Part shown: positions 53,801 to 64,000 of the stretch, in pieces
How positions within the stretch are numbered: position 1 is the stretch's first letter
Layout: each line of letters opens with the position of its first letter
Source of the DNA: Bolinopsis microptera
Taxonomy: Eukaryota > Ctenophora > Tentaculata > Lobata > Bolinopsidae
Reading direction: 5' to 3'
Length of the DNA stretch: 64,000 nt
NCBI RefSeq assembly: GCF_026151205.1
Contig: NC_087074.1
Coordinates: 7,605,726 to 7,669,725 of the forward strand
Notes under the pieces: model-generated
Database searches by the model: none
The model's input: only the letters and a program-made list of their open reading frames with translations
Told to the model about the DNA's origin: nothing
Translations under genes and position numbers: made by a program

Positions 53801-56800
53801 GGTATGTAATGAGGTTTAAAATAAGAAATTAGCCTGAGAACTGTGCACTGTAAACCGTGTTTACTGTCACATGATGCTGTGATATCACGTGATGCCGTGT
53901 TTACTGTCACATTGTCTTAAAACTTTGTCGTTAATTTCTTGAGTTTTTCTTACCAGTAATAAGATTTTCGTCCCTTACGAATATATGAAAACCATGACTA
54001 TTTTAACAAATTTATATATGAAAGCTTTTACAAAGTTTATTGCCTAAGCCGCTGCTAAACTGAATGCCACTGCATTTCCAGTCAAACGTGACCGGATGTA
54101 ATAAGGGGCTGTAGCTGTGGTCCCTTGTATTTGGTGGCCTTTGGTATTCAATCTGTCTGGATTTAGTGATTGTTATGCCATCGTCCTGTAAACTGACATC
54201 CTGATTTTTGGCAAGCACGGAACTTATTAAATATTAATCTAAATCGCAAAGTTGGCAAATTAACATTCTAAATTCGAGCTTTTCATTTAGAATTAAATCA
54301 AGTCATTCATATTATTATGGAGCCAGGGGTTGACTTCTTTATCTATTGTTGAAGTTCATTCGAGTTCATAAACGTTCAATTAAGAAAATTTGCCGACGCA
54401 CTTGACTCTCTATCACTCTCTAATAACGTCTGAAGACGCCCTTCTATAGAAAAGAGGGCCCACATTTCATGACCTATCATTCGAGTTATTAAAGTTTAAA
54501 GTCACCAAATTGTAAGCAATTAGTGCTAAATTTTTCGTCGCTTACAAATAGATGCAAACAACGTTGAATTGAAATATTTTTCTACATCATCTGAAAACAC
54601 CCTTAGAAAAGAGAGCCCAAATTTCGTGACCTTTTATGCGAGTTATTAAAATTCAAATTCAGCAAATTGTAAGCAATTTAAGTAATTGAACTCATTGATA
54701 GATGTAACGTTTCAAAACGGTAGGACTAGGAGAGCCCATGTTAAATAAAATTAGTCTACAGTAAAGTGCTATGTGTTAAGTACCTGCTAATCTGTTGCAC
54801 AATTTCAGGTCTTATCTTACTTCTCACTGACTCCCCACACGACGTTGTTTATATTTCTTACCTTTACAATGTCAACTTACTTCAACATTCCTTCTTTTTT
54901 CATGTACAGCTGTTGTAAGCATCTGATCTTTACATCAGCTGCAGTCTTATCATCATATCACTACTCCGGTTAAGCGTTCCTCCTAATTCCCTCCTAATTC
55001 CCCCTCATTATGTGTGATCTCCACAGCCCGCCCTAATCTCCTAATCCATATCCAGATACGCAACCAGGTTACGCGTCCCGGTAACTAGGTAACGAAACTA
55101 GGCTAGTCCCGGGCCGGTGGATTGTAATGCGAAAATAATGGCTGTAGTCTGGCATAACGCCCTGGCACGTGTCATACTAGTTAGTTAGTCACGTGACTGG
55201 TTATGGTAGTCACGTGATACGTTAGTTAAAGCGGTATAACAGGTGGTGTGTCGTAATGAGGGATTTTAGGGGCAGGTCATTAGATGCCAGTTCTATTCAC
55301 TCTACTCTTTTAGTTCATGTTTTATCAAGAGGACTGCCCCTTACATTGTACGAGTTTCAAGACTTTAATTTTTCTCACGTCTTGGTTGTTTAAATGAGTT
55401 GTAATAAAAAGGTATAATCTGATGTGTATTATATAGGGGTGCCTGGGGAAATAAGGTGCTCGCGAGAGTGATCTGAGCACCAGAGTGAGCACCAAAGTGA
55501 GCACTACAGTGAGCACCAAAGTGAGCACCAAAGTGAGCACCACAGTAAGCACCACAGTGAGCACCACAGTGAGCACCACAGTGAGCACCACAGTGAGCAC
55601 CACAGTGAGCACCACAGTGAGCACCACAGTGAGCACCACAGTGAGCACCACAGTGAGCACCTTCGTGAGCACTACAGTGAGCACCCCAGTGAGCATTACA
55701 GTGAGCACCACAGTGAGCACCACAGTGAGCACCACAGTGAGCACCACAGTGAGCACCACAGTGAGCACCACAGTGAGCACCACAGTGAGCACCACAGTGA
55801 GCACCACAGTGAGCACCACAGTGAGCACCACAGTGAGCACCACAGTGAGCACCAAAGTGAGCACTACAGTGAGCATCAAAGTGAGCACCAAAGTGAGCAC
55901 CAAAGTGAGCACCAAAGTGAGCACCACAGTCGCTAATGGATACGGAGGTTTTCGTACTTTGCTCTTGTTGCTCATCTCGTGGGACACGTGGACTTATACT
56001 TACAGCTCCAACTGTTTATTCAAAATTGGAGCTCTGGATTATTTCTATTATTGCACAATATAACTGATATTAGCATATTATCATCATGAGGTTCAGGCTG
56101 CTGAAGTGATGATTGTAATTCCTTAAACATTACATGATACACTCCAATTCCATGTATCTATCTACGAGGCTTTGTAACAGTTGAGTTCAATAGCTGCTTT
56201 CCTCGTGCTGTTCTTTTGTTACTTAACATTCTTGTCATTTTCTTATTTTCTAGTATAGTAGCCGTTAGTTAGTAGTAGCCGTTTTGTAGTAATAGCTGTT
56301 TTGTAGTAGTAGTCGTTTTGTAGTAGTAGCCGTTTTGTAGTAGTAGCCGTTTTGTAGTAGTAGCTGTTTTGTAGTAGTAGCCGTTTTGTAGTAGTAGCTG
56401 TTTTGTAGTAGTAGCTGTTTTGTAGTAGTAGTCGTTTTGTAGTACTAGTAGCTGTTTTGTAGTAGTATAAGTAGCCGTTTTGTAGTAGTAGCCGTTTTGT
56501 AGTAGTAGCTGTTTTGTAGTAGTAGCCGTTTTGTAGTAGTAGCCGTTTTGTAGTAATAACTGTAACTGTTTTGTAGTAGTAGTCGTTTTGTAGTAGTAGC
56601 CGTTTTGTAGTAGTAGCCGTTTTGTAGTAGTAGTCGTTTTATAGTAGTAGCTGTTTTGTAGTAGTAGCCGTTTTATAGTAGTAGCTGTTTTGTAGTAGTA
56701 GTCGTTTTGTAGTAGTAGCTGTTTTGTAGTAGTAGCCGTTTTGTAGTAGTAGCCGTTTTGTAGTAGTAGCCGTTTTGTAGTAGTAGCCGTTTTGTAGTAG

Positions 56801-59800
56801 TAGCCGTTTTGTAGTAGTAGCCGTTTTGTAGTAGTAGCCGTTTTGTAGTACTAGTAGCTGTTTTGTAGTAGTATAAGTAGCCGTTTTGTAGTAGTAGCCG
56901 TTTTGTAGTAGTAGCTGTTTTGTAGTAGTAGCCGTTTTTTAGTAGTAGCCGTTTTGTAGTAGTAGCCGTTTTGTATTATAATAGTACTTGCTGTTTTGTA
57001 GTAGTATCCGTTTTGTAGTAATAGCCGTTTTTTAGTAGTAGCCGTTTTGTAGTAGTAGCCGTTTTGTATTATTATAGTACTAGCTGTTTTTTAGTAGTAG
57101 CCGTTTTGTAGTAGTAGCCGTTTTTTATTGATTGCCGTTCCGTACTCTTTAAGTCTTGAAATTTAGATTAATTTTATGACTAATGAGTTTTAGAGTAGAA
57201 AAGGTCGGCATCAGAGTAATTCATTCAACTAATTAATCCAACCTTAATTCTAGAGATTTAAGCTTAAGAAATGTGGAGGAACTTATCAAACTTGCCGTGA
57301 AAAGAAACAAGTGGCGTGCACTTTTAATTATTTAGGAAACTCATCGGTTTAACAAACTGTATTTATTTAAATTCCATCATGTTTCCTTAATGTTAGAGCA
57401 GAGTTTGTTATTGTTATGGATAATGGCACAGTTACCACAGTTACCACTAACCACAGTTGCCACAGCTACAGTTACCACTCACTATCTTGCTGTGCAATGT
57501 GAATAGTTACACTAATTGACCACGTGACCTTATTAGAATATACCCCGTATAACCTCATGGTACCAACTCTACAGTGCATAATTTCTCGTGTTGAACTAAT
57601 AAAGTAATATGAGCTCATTTAAAATTCATTTCGTTTTGCTCTCATTCCGAATCGTGATTAAAGGATTAAGTAAATTCTGATGATCTCGGGCTAACCACAT
57701 TTCACAGCTAATTGCAGACAGATGTAGTGAGAGAACCCGGCAAAAAGACCAGGTCACAGTCCCGCACACCTGCATTTATTGACCTCACTGAACCACGTGA
57801 CTACCTTATAAGGTCACGTGATAACCTTATAAGGTCACGTGGACTAGCCCCAGACATTGCCTCTCAACTACTTACGTCCAGGTACAATTCAGCTGATTAC
57901 TCTGCTTATCTAGGTTGGAAGCTTGCCAAGTTTTAGTTTTTCTCAGATCTACTCTCCGACAAAGCGATCTATCTTCAAGCACGCTTAATTGTCTTATAAG
58001 TTTCTATATTATACAACTCTCTACGACTAAACGTTGTGTTGATTGAGGTTACTCTGTATTACTTCATCCAGTATAAAGTAAACCTGCCTGCATAATATTC
58101 CCTCGACTCAGAAAGTTAATTCTATATTCCCATATTCCCTCACACAGTCAATAAAAGTTTACCTTAATCCTTTCGACTCTGTATACAGTCTATTTGATAT
58201 TCCCTCCCTCAGTGTAAGATAGCTTGGTAGACAAACTCTATTGACTCTTCTTTGTGAACAGTTGTGAGATTTTATGCCGAAGAGCAGCATTTGGAATCTT
58301 CTCTTAAATTACGGTATTGATTTTTTTCCTACGTTTTTTGGCTTGTTGTTGCATCTTTTATTCATTAAAAACCCTTAGATTTTTGATGGTGATATCCTAA
58401 ATATTTCAACAAATGCGCTAAATATTTTTAAGTTTGTAATATTTTATTTTTCAAAGTTGAAGTTATCTAATCTATTTATTACCTAAGTTCAGAGTATTAC
58501 ACTGCTCACTTTCAGCGGACGAACACGACGGCAGCAGCTATGAAAAGCAGGAGCGTTTAAAGGCAGGTATGTAACAGTAATGTTTTAAAATGTTAAGTCA
58601 ATTTTGTTTTCGTAACTATATTTATTCAGGACGTTACAGAAGGAATTGATTTATTGTAGTTGGAGGAGTCCTAACTCTCCTCACGTCCGAAAATAGCGTT
58701 TCTCTTGTATCAAATATCAGTCACGTGGCCACTGAGTTTACTGTACAATAGTTGGTCCATGGCTTGAAGAGTTTCAATGGATTACTGAATTTGAATAATG
58801 ATTTATATAAGATATCTTGACGAAACTTCAAATTCCGATCAGCTCAAATGTGAACTTTGCAGCTGAGGAAGAAGCGAAGAAGAGGAGATCAGCAAAAAGG
58901 AAAGCAGACGATGAAAGTAAGACTGAGAGAAATATAGACGCGGTGATGCCCAAGATTAGGATACGCCTGAAAAAGTGAACTACTGGAGAATTAGGCACTT
59001 TTAAGTTATGTATATTATAATGCTGTAAACTAACTCACGAATGATATCGAGTTGATAATTGAGTGCATTTGAGTAGCACTTTTTTTAGATATACTTTCGT
59101 TTTTGGAAGATTGATTTATTGAATACAAAACCGTGGATGTATTGTGAATTCGGCTAATAGCTACTTTTGGACACGTTCAGGAACTAACGTAATGCTTTAT
59201 CGTCGAGAATCGAGATCAATGGGATGTTTTAAAATCTCTTGATTGTTCAAACATAATACATCTAGTACAATAAGACAAGAAGTTGTGGTTATTTCTGAGT
59301 TAACTTTAACACAAGCTCCCAGTGAACCTGGGTTAAAATATCATCAAAAGATTACAACTTTCTATATTATATATATTTGATTATAACAAATATTTCTTTT
59401 TGTCCTACGTATTCTTTTTTTTTCTCTTCTAAAACTCTGTATCATACCTACCCAAAGTGTTTTAGTTATGCGTTTAAAAATACATTATATTTTTAGTAAT
59501 ATAATAACTGCTGACATGATATAGTTCTTAGTGATTTGCTATTATACGTCTTGTAGTAAAGTAAAATTACTCTAGCAGATATCTCCATTCACCTAATCTT
59601 GCATCACAACACCCTACCCCATATATTATATATTTCCAACTCTTACCCAAACCCAGAATCAGATTCTTACTAACTACTATTTTTTCCCGATCCATGACTC
59701 AAAGTGCCGAAGGCACAAAAGAGTCAAGGACAAGGGTTAGCGATCGAGGTTTTTTTTGGGATATGGTAGCTTTGCGACCGTGCGACCGACCACCGTGCGT

Positions 59801-62800
59801 GCCTGCGTACGGGTCGCCCACGTGACTGCCTGCGCAAAGTTATTTTGTGCGAAAATCTGAATTAAACAATTGTTGGCGCGCGGTGCTGAAATGTTCAAGT
59901 ACATTGTTAATTTCACCATATACGCATCCCGCTAGGGACTAATTGATAGCATATTATTATTATTTTGAGTTAGTATTACTATTTTGCACATATCCGTGTC
60001 AGGTTGCATAAACAATAAACATATGGTTACATAGAAATATACACGATTTTCAAATTCAATATGGAATTATATCAACTGGGCGGCGCTCGGCCTGTCACTC
60101 TGCCATATCTGCATCTTACTATATATAAAGCGAGACGATATATATATATATATATATTTATTTATCCGTGCCATTTTACTGACACCACAGCATCAACTTT
60201 AACGCGAATTTCTGCAAAAACCGTCAAAGATATACAACTGAAACTTTTTTGACTGGGTCAAATGCTTTAATGGCCTCCAAATCAGCATGAAAAAATAAAA
60301 AATAGGCCAAGAAATAGGAGTTTTAGAGCCCAAAATTTGGTACCACAAGTGGTGTCAAAAACGCGAATTAAATAGGTAATAATTGTTTTAGTCTCTTGAG
60401 CCTTGACACCATTTTAGGGTCAGACGGGTTCCTGCTAGTGCTTATAAACAGTAAAGACTCCATCACGGATCGGGAAATTGAGCGGCCATCCACAAAAGAA
60501 AAGCGGCCGCATTTCTTGTTAGAGTAATCTGACATGACCCGTTTTAAATAAAGTCCTTTCCTCAGAAATATTTAGTCAACAAAATAAATACTATCGGAAC
60601 CCTGACTTCTTGGATACCATTTTACAATCTGCCACAGAACGGAGCTCAAAAAACGGATAGTTAAATAGATTATAGATTTGAAAATATTCCACCTCTTAAT
60701 ACTACAAAAATTTTCAACAAAATATTTGCAATTTTGTTTGGTTTTCATGAAGAGCCTGAATTTACCCCGTATAACCAATCCTAAAGAGCAAGGTATTGGA
60801 CCAATCCAAACCCACAGGATTCAGACTTTAACCAATCCCAGCCCAGAGATTCGGACTTTAACCAATCCCAGCCCAGAGATTCAGGCTTTAACCAATCCCA
60901 GCCCAGAGATTCAGGTATTTCCCTACCTGCTCAACTCCAAGTTACGAATCATGTGCAACTGCATTACGGCTCGGATTCCCCTCTGACTTCGACTATACCC
61001 ACAAAAATGTACTCATTTTCGCTATATTGCTGCAACTTGAATTATTCAGTCCACCGCTCGACCAGGCTTTGCTTCAGGGATTTTCTACTCTTTTTATTTA
61101 CATAACTGTAATGGCCGCTTTTGTGAAACTTCAAAAACTAGTTGATGAACTCAACAACAGTTATAAGAGGAAAGGTAATTTGTCATCTTCTTTTATGAAA
61201 CTGATTCCGTACGTTGCGTGATTATTAATGTTTTGTATTGCAGCTTCTTTTGATGGAAGTGTTTGAGAGTCATAAGAAACCTAGATCTCAGAAATTAATC
61301 TAAACAGCAATGTCAGACCCCTGACATTAATAAGTTAATTAAAATTAGATATAATTAAATAATAAGTTAATTAAAATGAGTTATTTAATTAAAATCAAAT
61401 CTTACAAAAATTTCGTTCACTATAGGTATCTACACAGGTATCTACACAGGTATCTACATTCTACAGGGTTCACTATAGGTATTTACATATCACTCTGATT
61501 TCCGCAGAGTTAAAGACAGAGCAGGAGTTATTAAAGGAGTGGAAGAACCGTCAAAGTAAAGAAAAGTCAGAAAGAGAGAGACTGTTAGGAAAATACAAGT
61601 CTAGCAAGATACCAAGAGTTGTAACATCTCATAGACCAGTGGAGATGAACGTTGGGAAACAAATAGTCGCTGGTGGTGCTAAATATCAACCTCCCAAACC
61701 AAGATAGAGACCGTGTCATCAGAGGTTCCATACTTTTATGTAAGACTACTGTCAATTATACAACATACTATTTGATCAGATTTATTTGGCATGTATTTCC
61801 ATGCATTTTATTTTACAAAATGATGACTAGGACTATCTTCATTTATTAATACAGTATTACATTTGCTATTTTATATCATTTTAGCTATTTGCTAGCATTC
61901 GGGTCGCACGGAGTAATCGATAGTCATGCCTTCAAAGGCCGAAACGGAGGTAACTTTGGCCTAATAAAACAGAATTTTCGTGTGATCCGTGCTAGTCGAC
62001 TGCCAATATTTCTATAACAGTTACCATTTAAAACTTTGTGATTAATTGTGCTACTAATAAAACTTACCGTGATACTAAGTCCTAGTCCCTCTGATCCTCT
62101 CTGCAATAGCACAGTCCTAACCAGACCTCGTCTAAACGGACACTTCTGTATTGTTCCTTTCTTCCTCATACTGTGGGCGTATATCACTGCCTAGATAATA
62201 GAGGTGTTACAATCACTAGCCAGGAGAGCTAGAGGTGTTATAATTATTGTAATTCAGCTTTTGCAACAGCAAGTAGATTCTACGTATTATATAATACAGG
62301 CTACAGCATAATCTAACAGGTTACATCAGTATGATCTAGATTCTAGCTCAGTATTTAATACCAGATGTGACTACCAACAACGTGAATGTGCAATTAAAAC
62401 AAAGCCCCAAACTTGAGACCTTGTGGCGATTAAGAGATATTTCAGCCTCGATAGTGTTCCAGGTTAGAGTGTTAGGATGCTTGTCCAGTCCCTGCTGCAT
62501 GAGTTGCAGCTGCTGTATTCTCCCTATTATCTCCTTGTCCATGTACTTTATAGTAACCTTGCAGCCTCCCAGGTCCTTCATTGTGGACACAAGATCACCG
62601 TGAAGTTCTTTGTTTTCTTTGTTTGCTTCTTCCAGCTGGGCGTTTATCCAGGCTTCCCTTTCTACTAACATACGCTGCTGTTCGGCTAAATTGTTCTAGA
62701 AACACGGGAAGTAGTGGTTGGGTCAGGAGTTCATAAGTAGCTTATTAATACTAATATCTCAAGTTATTGTAGGTTGAATATGTGCAACAACTATTAATTA

Positions 62801-63797
62801 TATCGATACTGTAAAATAGCAGTAAAATTCTTGTAACTTTATGTGAACTCACAAATCTTAGCATGGAAAATAGCAGTAACATTCTTGTAACTTTATATGA
62901 ACTCACAAATCTTAGCATGGAAAATAGCAGTAACATTCTTGTAACTTTGTACTTACAAATCTGAGCATGTTTCCAGACGTAGCCTCGTGAAGCTGCCCCA
63001 GCCTGACCTCGTTGTCTTTCTCAAGTACTGCCATATCTTTCTTTCCTTCAGCTAGATCGTGCTTCATACCCACTAGCTTTGCCTAAAACAGGAATGTTTG
63101 GGGTAAAATTCTTTTCAGCACAAGTTTAGACGAAAACCGGGTAAAATGAGCAGACTCGAGTTAAAAATAATTGACCCATCGCCATTCGCCATAGTAGGCT
63201 CTCGTCAAGGTTGGGCAGGGACTTACTTCATATTTTAAATTTTCTTGGTGAACTGTTTGAGCGAGAGTTTCGAGGTTGGTAAAAGCCTTTACCATACTGA
63301 AAACATGGCTCCGAACCTGTAAATTTGACAATTAACAGTTGAACTAAATGATAAATTGATAATAACCTACTTTTAGATATAAACACAATGGCAAGATCAC
63401 GTTGGGAAAACTCAAGACTAAAAATGCTATTTAACAGTTGAACTAAATGATAAATTGATAATAACCCACTTTTAGATATAAACACAATGGCAAGATCACG
63501 TTCGGAAAACTCAAGACTAAAAATGCTATTATAGTATAATTGTAGTGACTAATTTTACATGAAAGAAACAGTTTTTTCGTGTGTTTATTTGATGGAATAT
63601 CGAAATTCAGGAGGCTAGATAAGATTAACATATCAATTATTAGCAACAAAGGAGATTTCACGAACCTGATTGACGAAGGCTTCATTTTCTTTGTTTTTAA
63701 CATAATAATCATGAAGCATATTATCCAACTTCACGAAACTCAGTTGAAATTCCTTTTCTACTGTCTCTTGGGAGGGGAAGGGGAACCAGGAAGACAT
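47884..63797 (-). CDS. GOPC: Golgi-associated PDZ and coiled-coil motif protein
   Basis: GOPC (PIST/CAL) is a trans-Golgi coiled-coil scaffold whose PDZ domain binds cargo tails such as CFTR. Eleven minus-strand exons: 63666-63797, 63227-63316, 62957-63082, 62420-62695, 62068-62190, 50190-50254, 49716-49837, 49321-49434, 48760-48916, 48453-48541 and 47884-48126. They encode about 511 residues (human 462). Residues 1-200 are coiled coil (VEKEFQLSFVKLDNML; AKLVGMKHDLAEGKKDMAVL; KYMDKEIIGRIQQLQLM; IEAEISLNRHK), aligning with human KYLDKELAGRVQQIQLL. The PDZ is VRTVLLQRGSEGLGLSITGG, APIIISAVHPGKPADRFGGL, YVGDAIVVCN, then DLRTMSHSDAVQWLSACGDE. The C-terminal 200 residues are acidic and unlike human. 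One surplus base in exon 7 breaks the frame inside the PDZ. Intron 5 is 11.8 kb. An in-frame ATG at 63839 is a possible earlier start. Confidence 0.93.
49716..49837 (-). CDS. GOPC: GOPC exon 7, with a one-base frame disturbance
   Basis: Acceptor TATGTGCAG, donor CTCAAG/GTGGCT. The first part reads FGGLYVGDAIVVCN and the second part, in the +1 frame, QDLRTMSHSDAVQWLSACGD. The switch falls at AACAGGTCAGG (about 49785-49795); AACGGTCAGG would give IVVCNGQDLR, the normal PDZ strand. Exon length is 122; 121 would fit phases 2 to 0. Confidence 0.85.
50127..50189 (-). repeat. Tandem copies of the GOPC exon 6 donor region
   Basis: After exon 6 ends GCTGACAG/GTACGTG, the 23-27-base unit GTCTTTACTCCTGACAGG recurs twice downstream, with the GT changed to GA (GACAGGAACG) and GC (GACAGGCACG). 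Confidence 0.85.
50255..51108. other. GOPC intron 5, near exon 6
   Basis: Includes two or three GTTGTGGAATACACTGACTG units (50590-50650), a repeat of CAGGTATTA..AATAACTTTG (50705-50750), and AGTAAATACTTACT repeats at 50985-51100. No gene seen. Confidence 0.7.
51109..51292. mobile_element. 184-bp MITE-like palindromic element
   Basis: Ends ATACGCTAATCTAACTGC and, reverse-complemented, ATACGTGAATCTAACTGC, extend as imperfect inverted repeats of about 45 bases through CGATTACAC. The centre holds three copies of CACGAGGCGCAGCCGAGT (one with A for C). No coding content. Confidence 0.85.
51293..55474. other. GOPC intron 5, long stretch without recognised gene
   Basis: AT-rich. It includes TACAATGTACAA repeats (52321-52357) and near-duplicate segments around 54420-54490 and 54590-54660 (AAAGAGGGCCCA / AAAGAGAGCCCA with TTTCRTGACCT...GAGTTATTAAA). 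Open frames at 52724-52963 and 53135-53398 are unsupported. Confidence 0.55.
55475..55930. repeat. 12-bp minisatellite
   Basis: About 38 copies of GAGCACCACAGT. A 12-base unit keeps long frames open on both strands (TTVS and TVVL peptide repeats), but the peptides are just the repeat. Confidence 0.97.
55931..56254. other. Spacer in GOPC intron 5
   Basis: About 320 bases of unique non-coding DNA between two minisatellites. Confidence 0.5.
56255..57140. repeat. 17-18-bp minisatellite
   Basis: About 48 copies of GTTTTGTAGTAGTAGCC, alternating with CTG and TCG third-position variants. A block with GTAGTACTAGTAGCTG and TATAAGTAGCCG occurs twice about 410 bases apart, so there is higher-order duplication. 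Confidence 0.96.
57718..58978 (+). CDS. Small nested gene in GOPC intron 5, 3' exons of an unknown basic protein
   Basis: Plus strand, opposite to GOPC. Three exons are supported: 57718-57913 (or to 57881), 58516-58566 and 58863-58978. The last two join in phase 1 to give DEHDGSSYEKQERLKAAEEE, then KKRRSAKRKADD and ending MPKIRIRLKK. This is strongly charged helical, likely nuclear, with basic stretches. The first exon reads REPGKKTRSQSRTPAFIDLT and has an in-frame duplicated RDYLIRS/RDNLIRS heptad from a 21-base repeat. Joining it to the second exon needs the weaker donor CTAG/GTTGGA; the stronger CAG/GTACAA is out of phase and would imply a missing exon. 5' exons were not found. I do not recognise the family. 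Confidence 0.5.
58979..59679. other. GOPC intron 5, downstream of the nested gene
   Basis: AT-rich, no recognised content. It should include the 3' UTR of the plus-strand nested gene. Confidence 0.5.
59680..60520 (+). mobile_element. Short relative of the 3.1-kb retroelement (copy B)
   Basis: 0.84 kb, opposite orientation to copy A. 5' end TTTTTTCCCGATCCATGACT with the same AAGTGCCGAAGGCAC hairpin and GTTAGCGATCGAGG; 3' end CGGATCGGGAAATTGAGCGG, palindrome GCGGCC...GGCCGC and ATTTCTTGTTAG. The first about 70 and last about 60 bases are nearly identical to copy A; the middle is more diverged. It contains no reverse transcriptase. Confidence 0.82.
60521..61110. other. GOPC intron 5, near the second nested gene
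   Basis: Includes three to four tandem 31-base units of TTTAACCAATCCCAGCCCAG (60805-60915). The rest is unremarkable. Confidence 0.75.
61111..61707 (+). CDS. Small nested coiled-coil protein, two exons
   Basis: Plus strand, in GOPC intron 5. Exons 61111-61174 (donor AAAG/GTAATT) and 61508-61707 (acceptor TTTCCGCAG) join in phase 1 into 87 residues: MAAFVKLQKLVDELNNSYKR then ELKTEQELLKEWKNRQSKEK, with a basic C-terminus ending AKYQPPKPR. The amphipathic charged helix of 1-50 looks like a coiled coil. The ATG has GTAATGG context and an in-frame upstream open stretch back to 61027. The stop is followed by AT-rich DNA. I do not recognise the family. Reasonable splice sites and biased composition are the support. 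Confidence 0.6.
61425..61461. repeat. 12-bp repeat, three copies
   Basis: GGTATCTACACA units in the intron of the nested 87-residue gene. Confidence 0.8.
62811..62956 (-). repeat. Tandem copies of the GOPC exon 3 donor region
   Basis: 54-base units. The real junction reads CATGCTCAGATTT/GTAAGT; two intronic copies read CATGCTAAGATTT/GTGAGT (about 62903 and 62849), so the last 13 exon bases and the 5' splice site are triplicated. Confidence 0.85.
63334..63535. repeat. Two-copy repeat in GOPC intron 1
   Basis: A roughly 100-base unit (TTAACAGTTGAACTAAATGA ... AAAATGCTAT) occurs twice almost identically. Minus-strand frames across it are artefacts. Confidence 0.9.
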
Positions 63798-64000
63798 ATT
63801 ATTAGGATAGATGTGGAGCTCTAAAAGAGTTAGACGCACTACATTCTAAAAGTAGTAGTTATTTAGCAGGTATAAATCAACAATTGTCAGTAAATTTGTC
63901 AGTAAATTTAACAAATAGATGATTTTGGTGGTGATTTATCAAATTGATTTGAATCATAATTTGGTTAGTTTTCCAGATATTCATTAAGGACATACAATAT
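63798..64000. other. 5' flank of GOPC
   Basis: Minus-strand upstream region. TAACTCTTTTAG, acceptor-like, lies about 26 bases before the chosen ATG. No other feature. Confidence 0.5.

Noticed and set aside
55325-56063. 220- and 192-codon frames on opposite strands
   Set aside because: Generated by the 12-bp repeat; no domain and both strands open.

Overview
This is nuclear DNA from an animal, most likely a marine invertebrate. The genes have spliceosomal introns with GT-AG (and one probable GC-AG) junctions. Several proteins are metazoan orthologues that I could rebuild exon by exon: BCKDHB, eIF4E2/4EHP, SFR1 and GOPC. The DNA is AT-rich, with non-LTR retrotransposons and an extreme load of minisatellites. 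I cannot name the phylum from sequence alone.

Layout. All the identified host genes except two small nested ones lie on the minus strand. From right to left: GOPC (63.8 to 47.9 kb, 11 exons), a tandem pair of BTB/POZ genes (46.6-44.9 kb intact; 43.6-42.0 kb frameshifted) with the remnant of a third copy at 40.6 kb, a small RING-finger protein (40.3-38.1 kb, 4 exons), SFR1 (37.7-37.0 kb, 1 exon), eIF4E2 (36.5-35.2 kb, 4 exons), and BCKDHB (34.35 kb to beyond the left edge; 7 exons seen). So the whole left half of the window is intronic DNA of one mitochondrial-enzyme gene. Its introns hold two kilobase-scale homopurine satellites (19.3-22.1 and 23.4-27.5 kb), the second inside a terminal-inverted-repeat element, plus an intact RTE-like retrotransposon (9.3-12.5 kb) and an intact reverse transcriptase/PD-(D/E)XK element (30.0-33.1 kb). 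GOPC intron 5 is about 11.8 kb and holds two small plus-strand genes, a MITE, minisatellites and a short relative of the second retroelement.

The genes do not form one pathway: BCKDHB is mitochondrial branched-chain amino-acid catabolism, eIF4E2 is cap-binding translational repression, SFR1 is RAD51-assisted recombination, GOPC is Golgi trafficking, and the RING and BTB proteins are probable ubiquitin-ligase components. What links them is orientation, short intergenic gaps in the 34-40 kb block, and an AG splice-acceptor-like motif 2-12 bases before most start codons, which raises the possibility of spliced-leader trans-splicing.

The observations most worth following are: tandem repeats that have multiplied real splice sites at three exon junctions; a retroelement family whose ends are UUCG-type hairpins and inverted repeats that co-vary between the 3.1-kb coding copy and two short non-coding copies; and the homopurine satellite carried by a TIR element inserted into another minisatellite.
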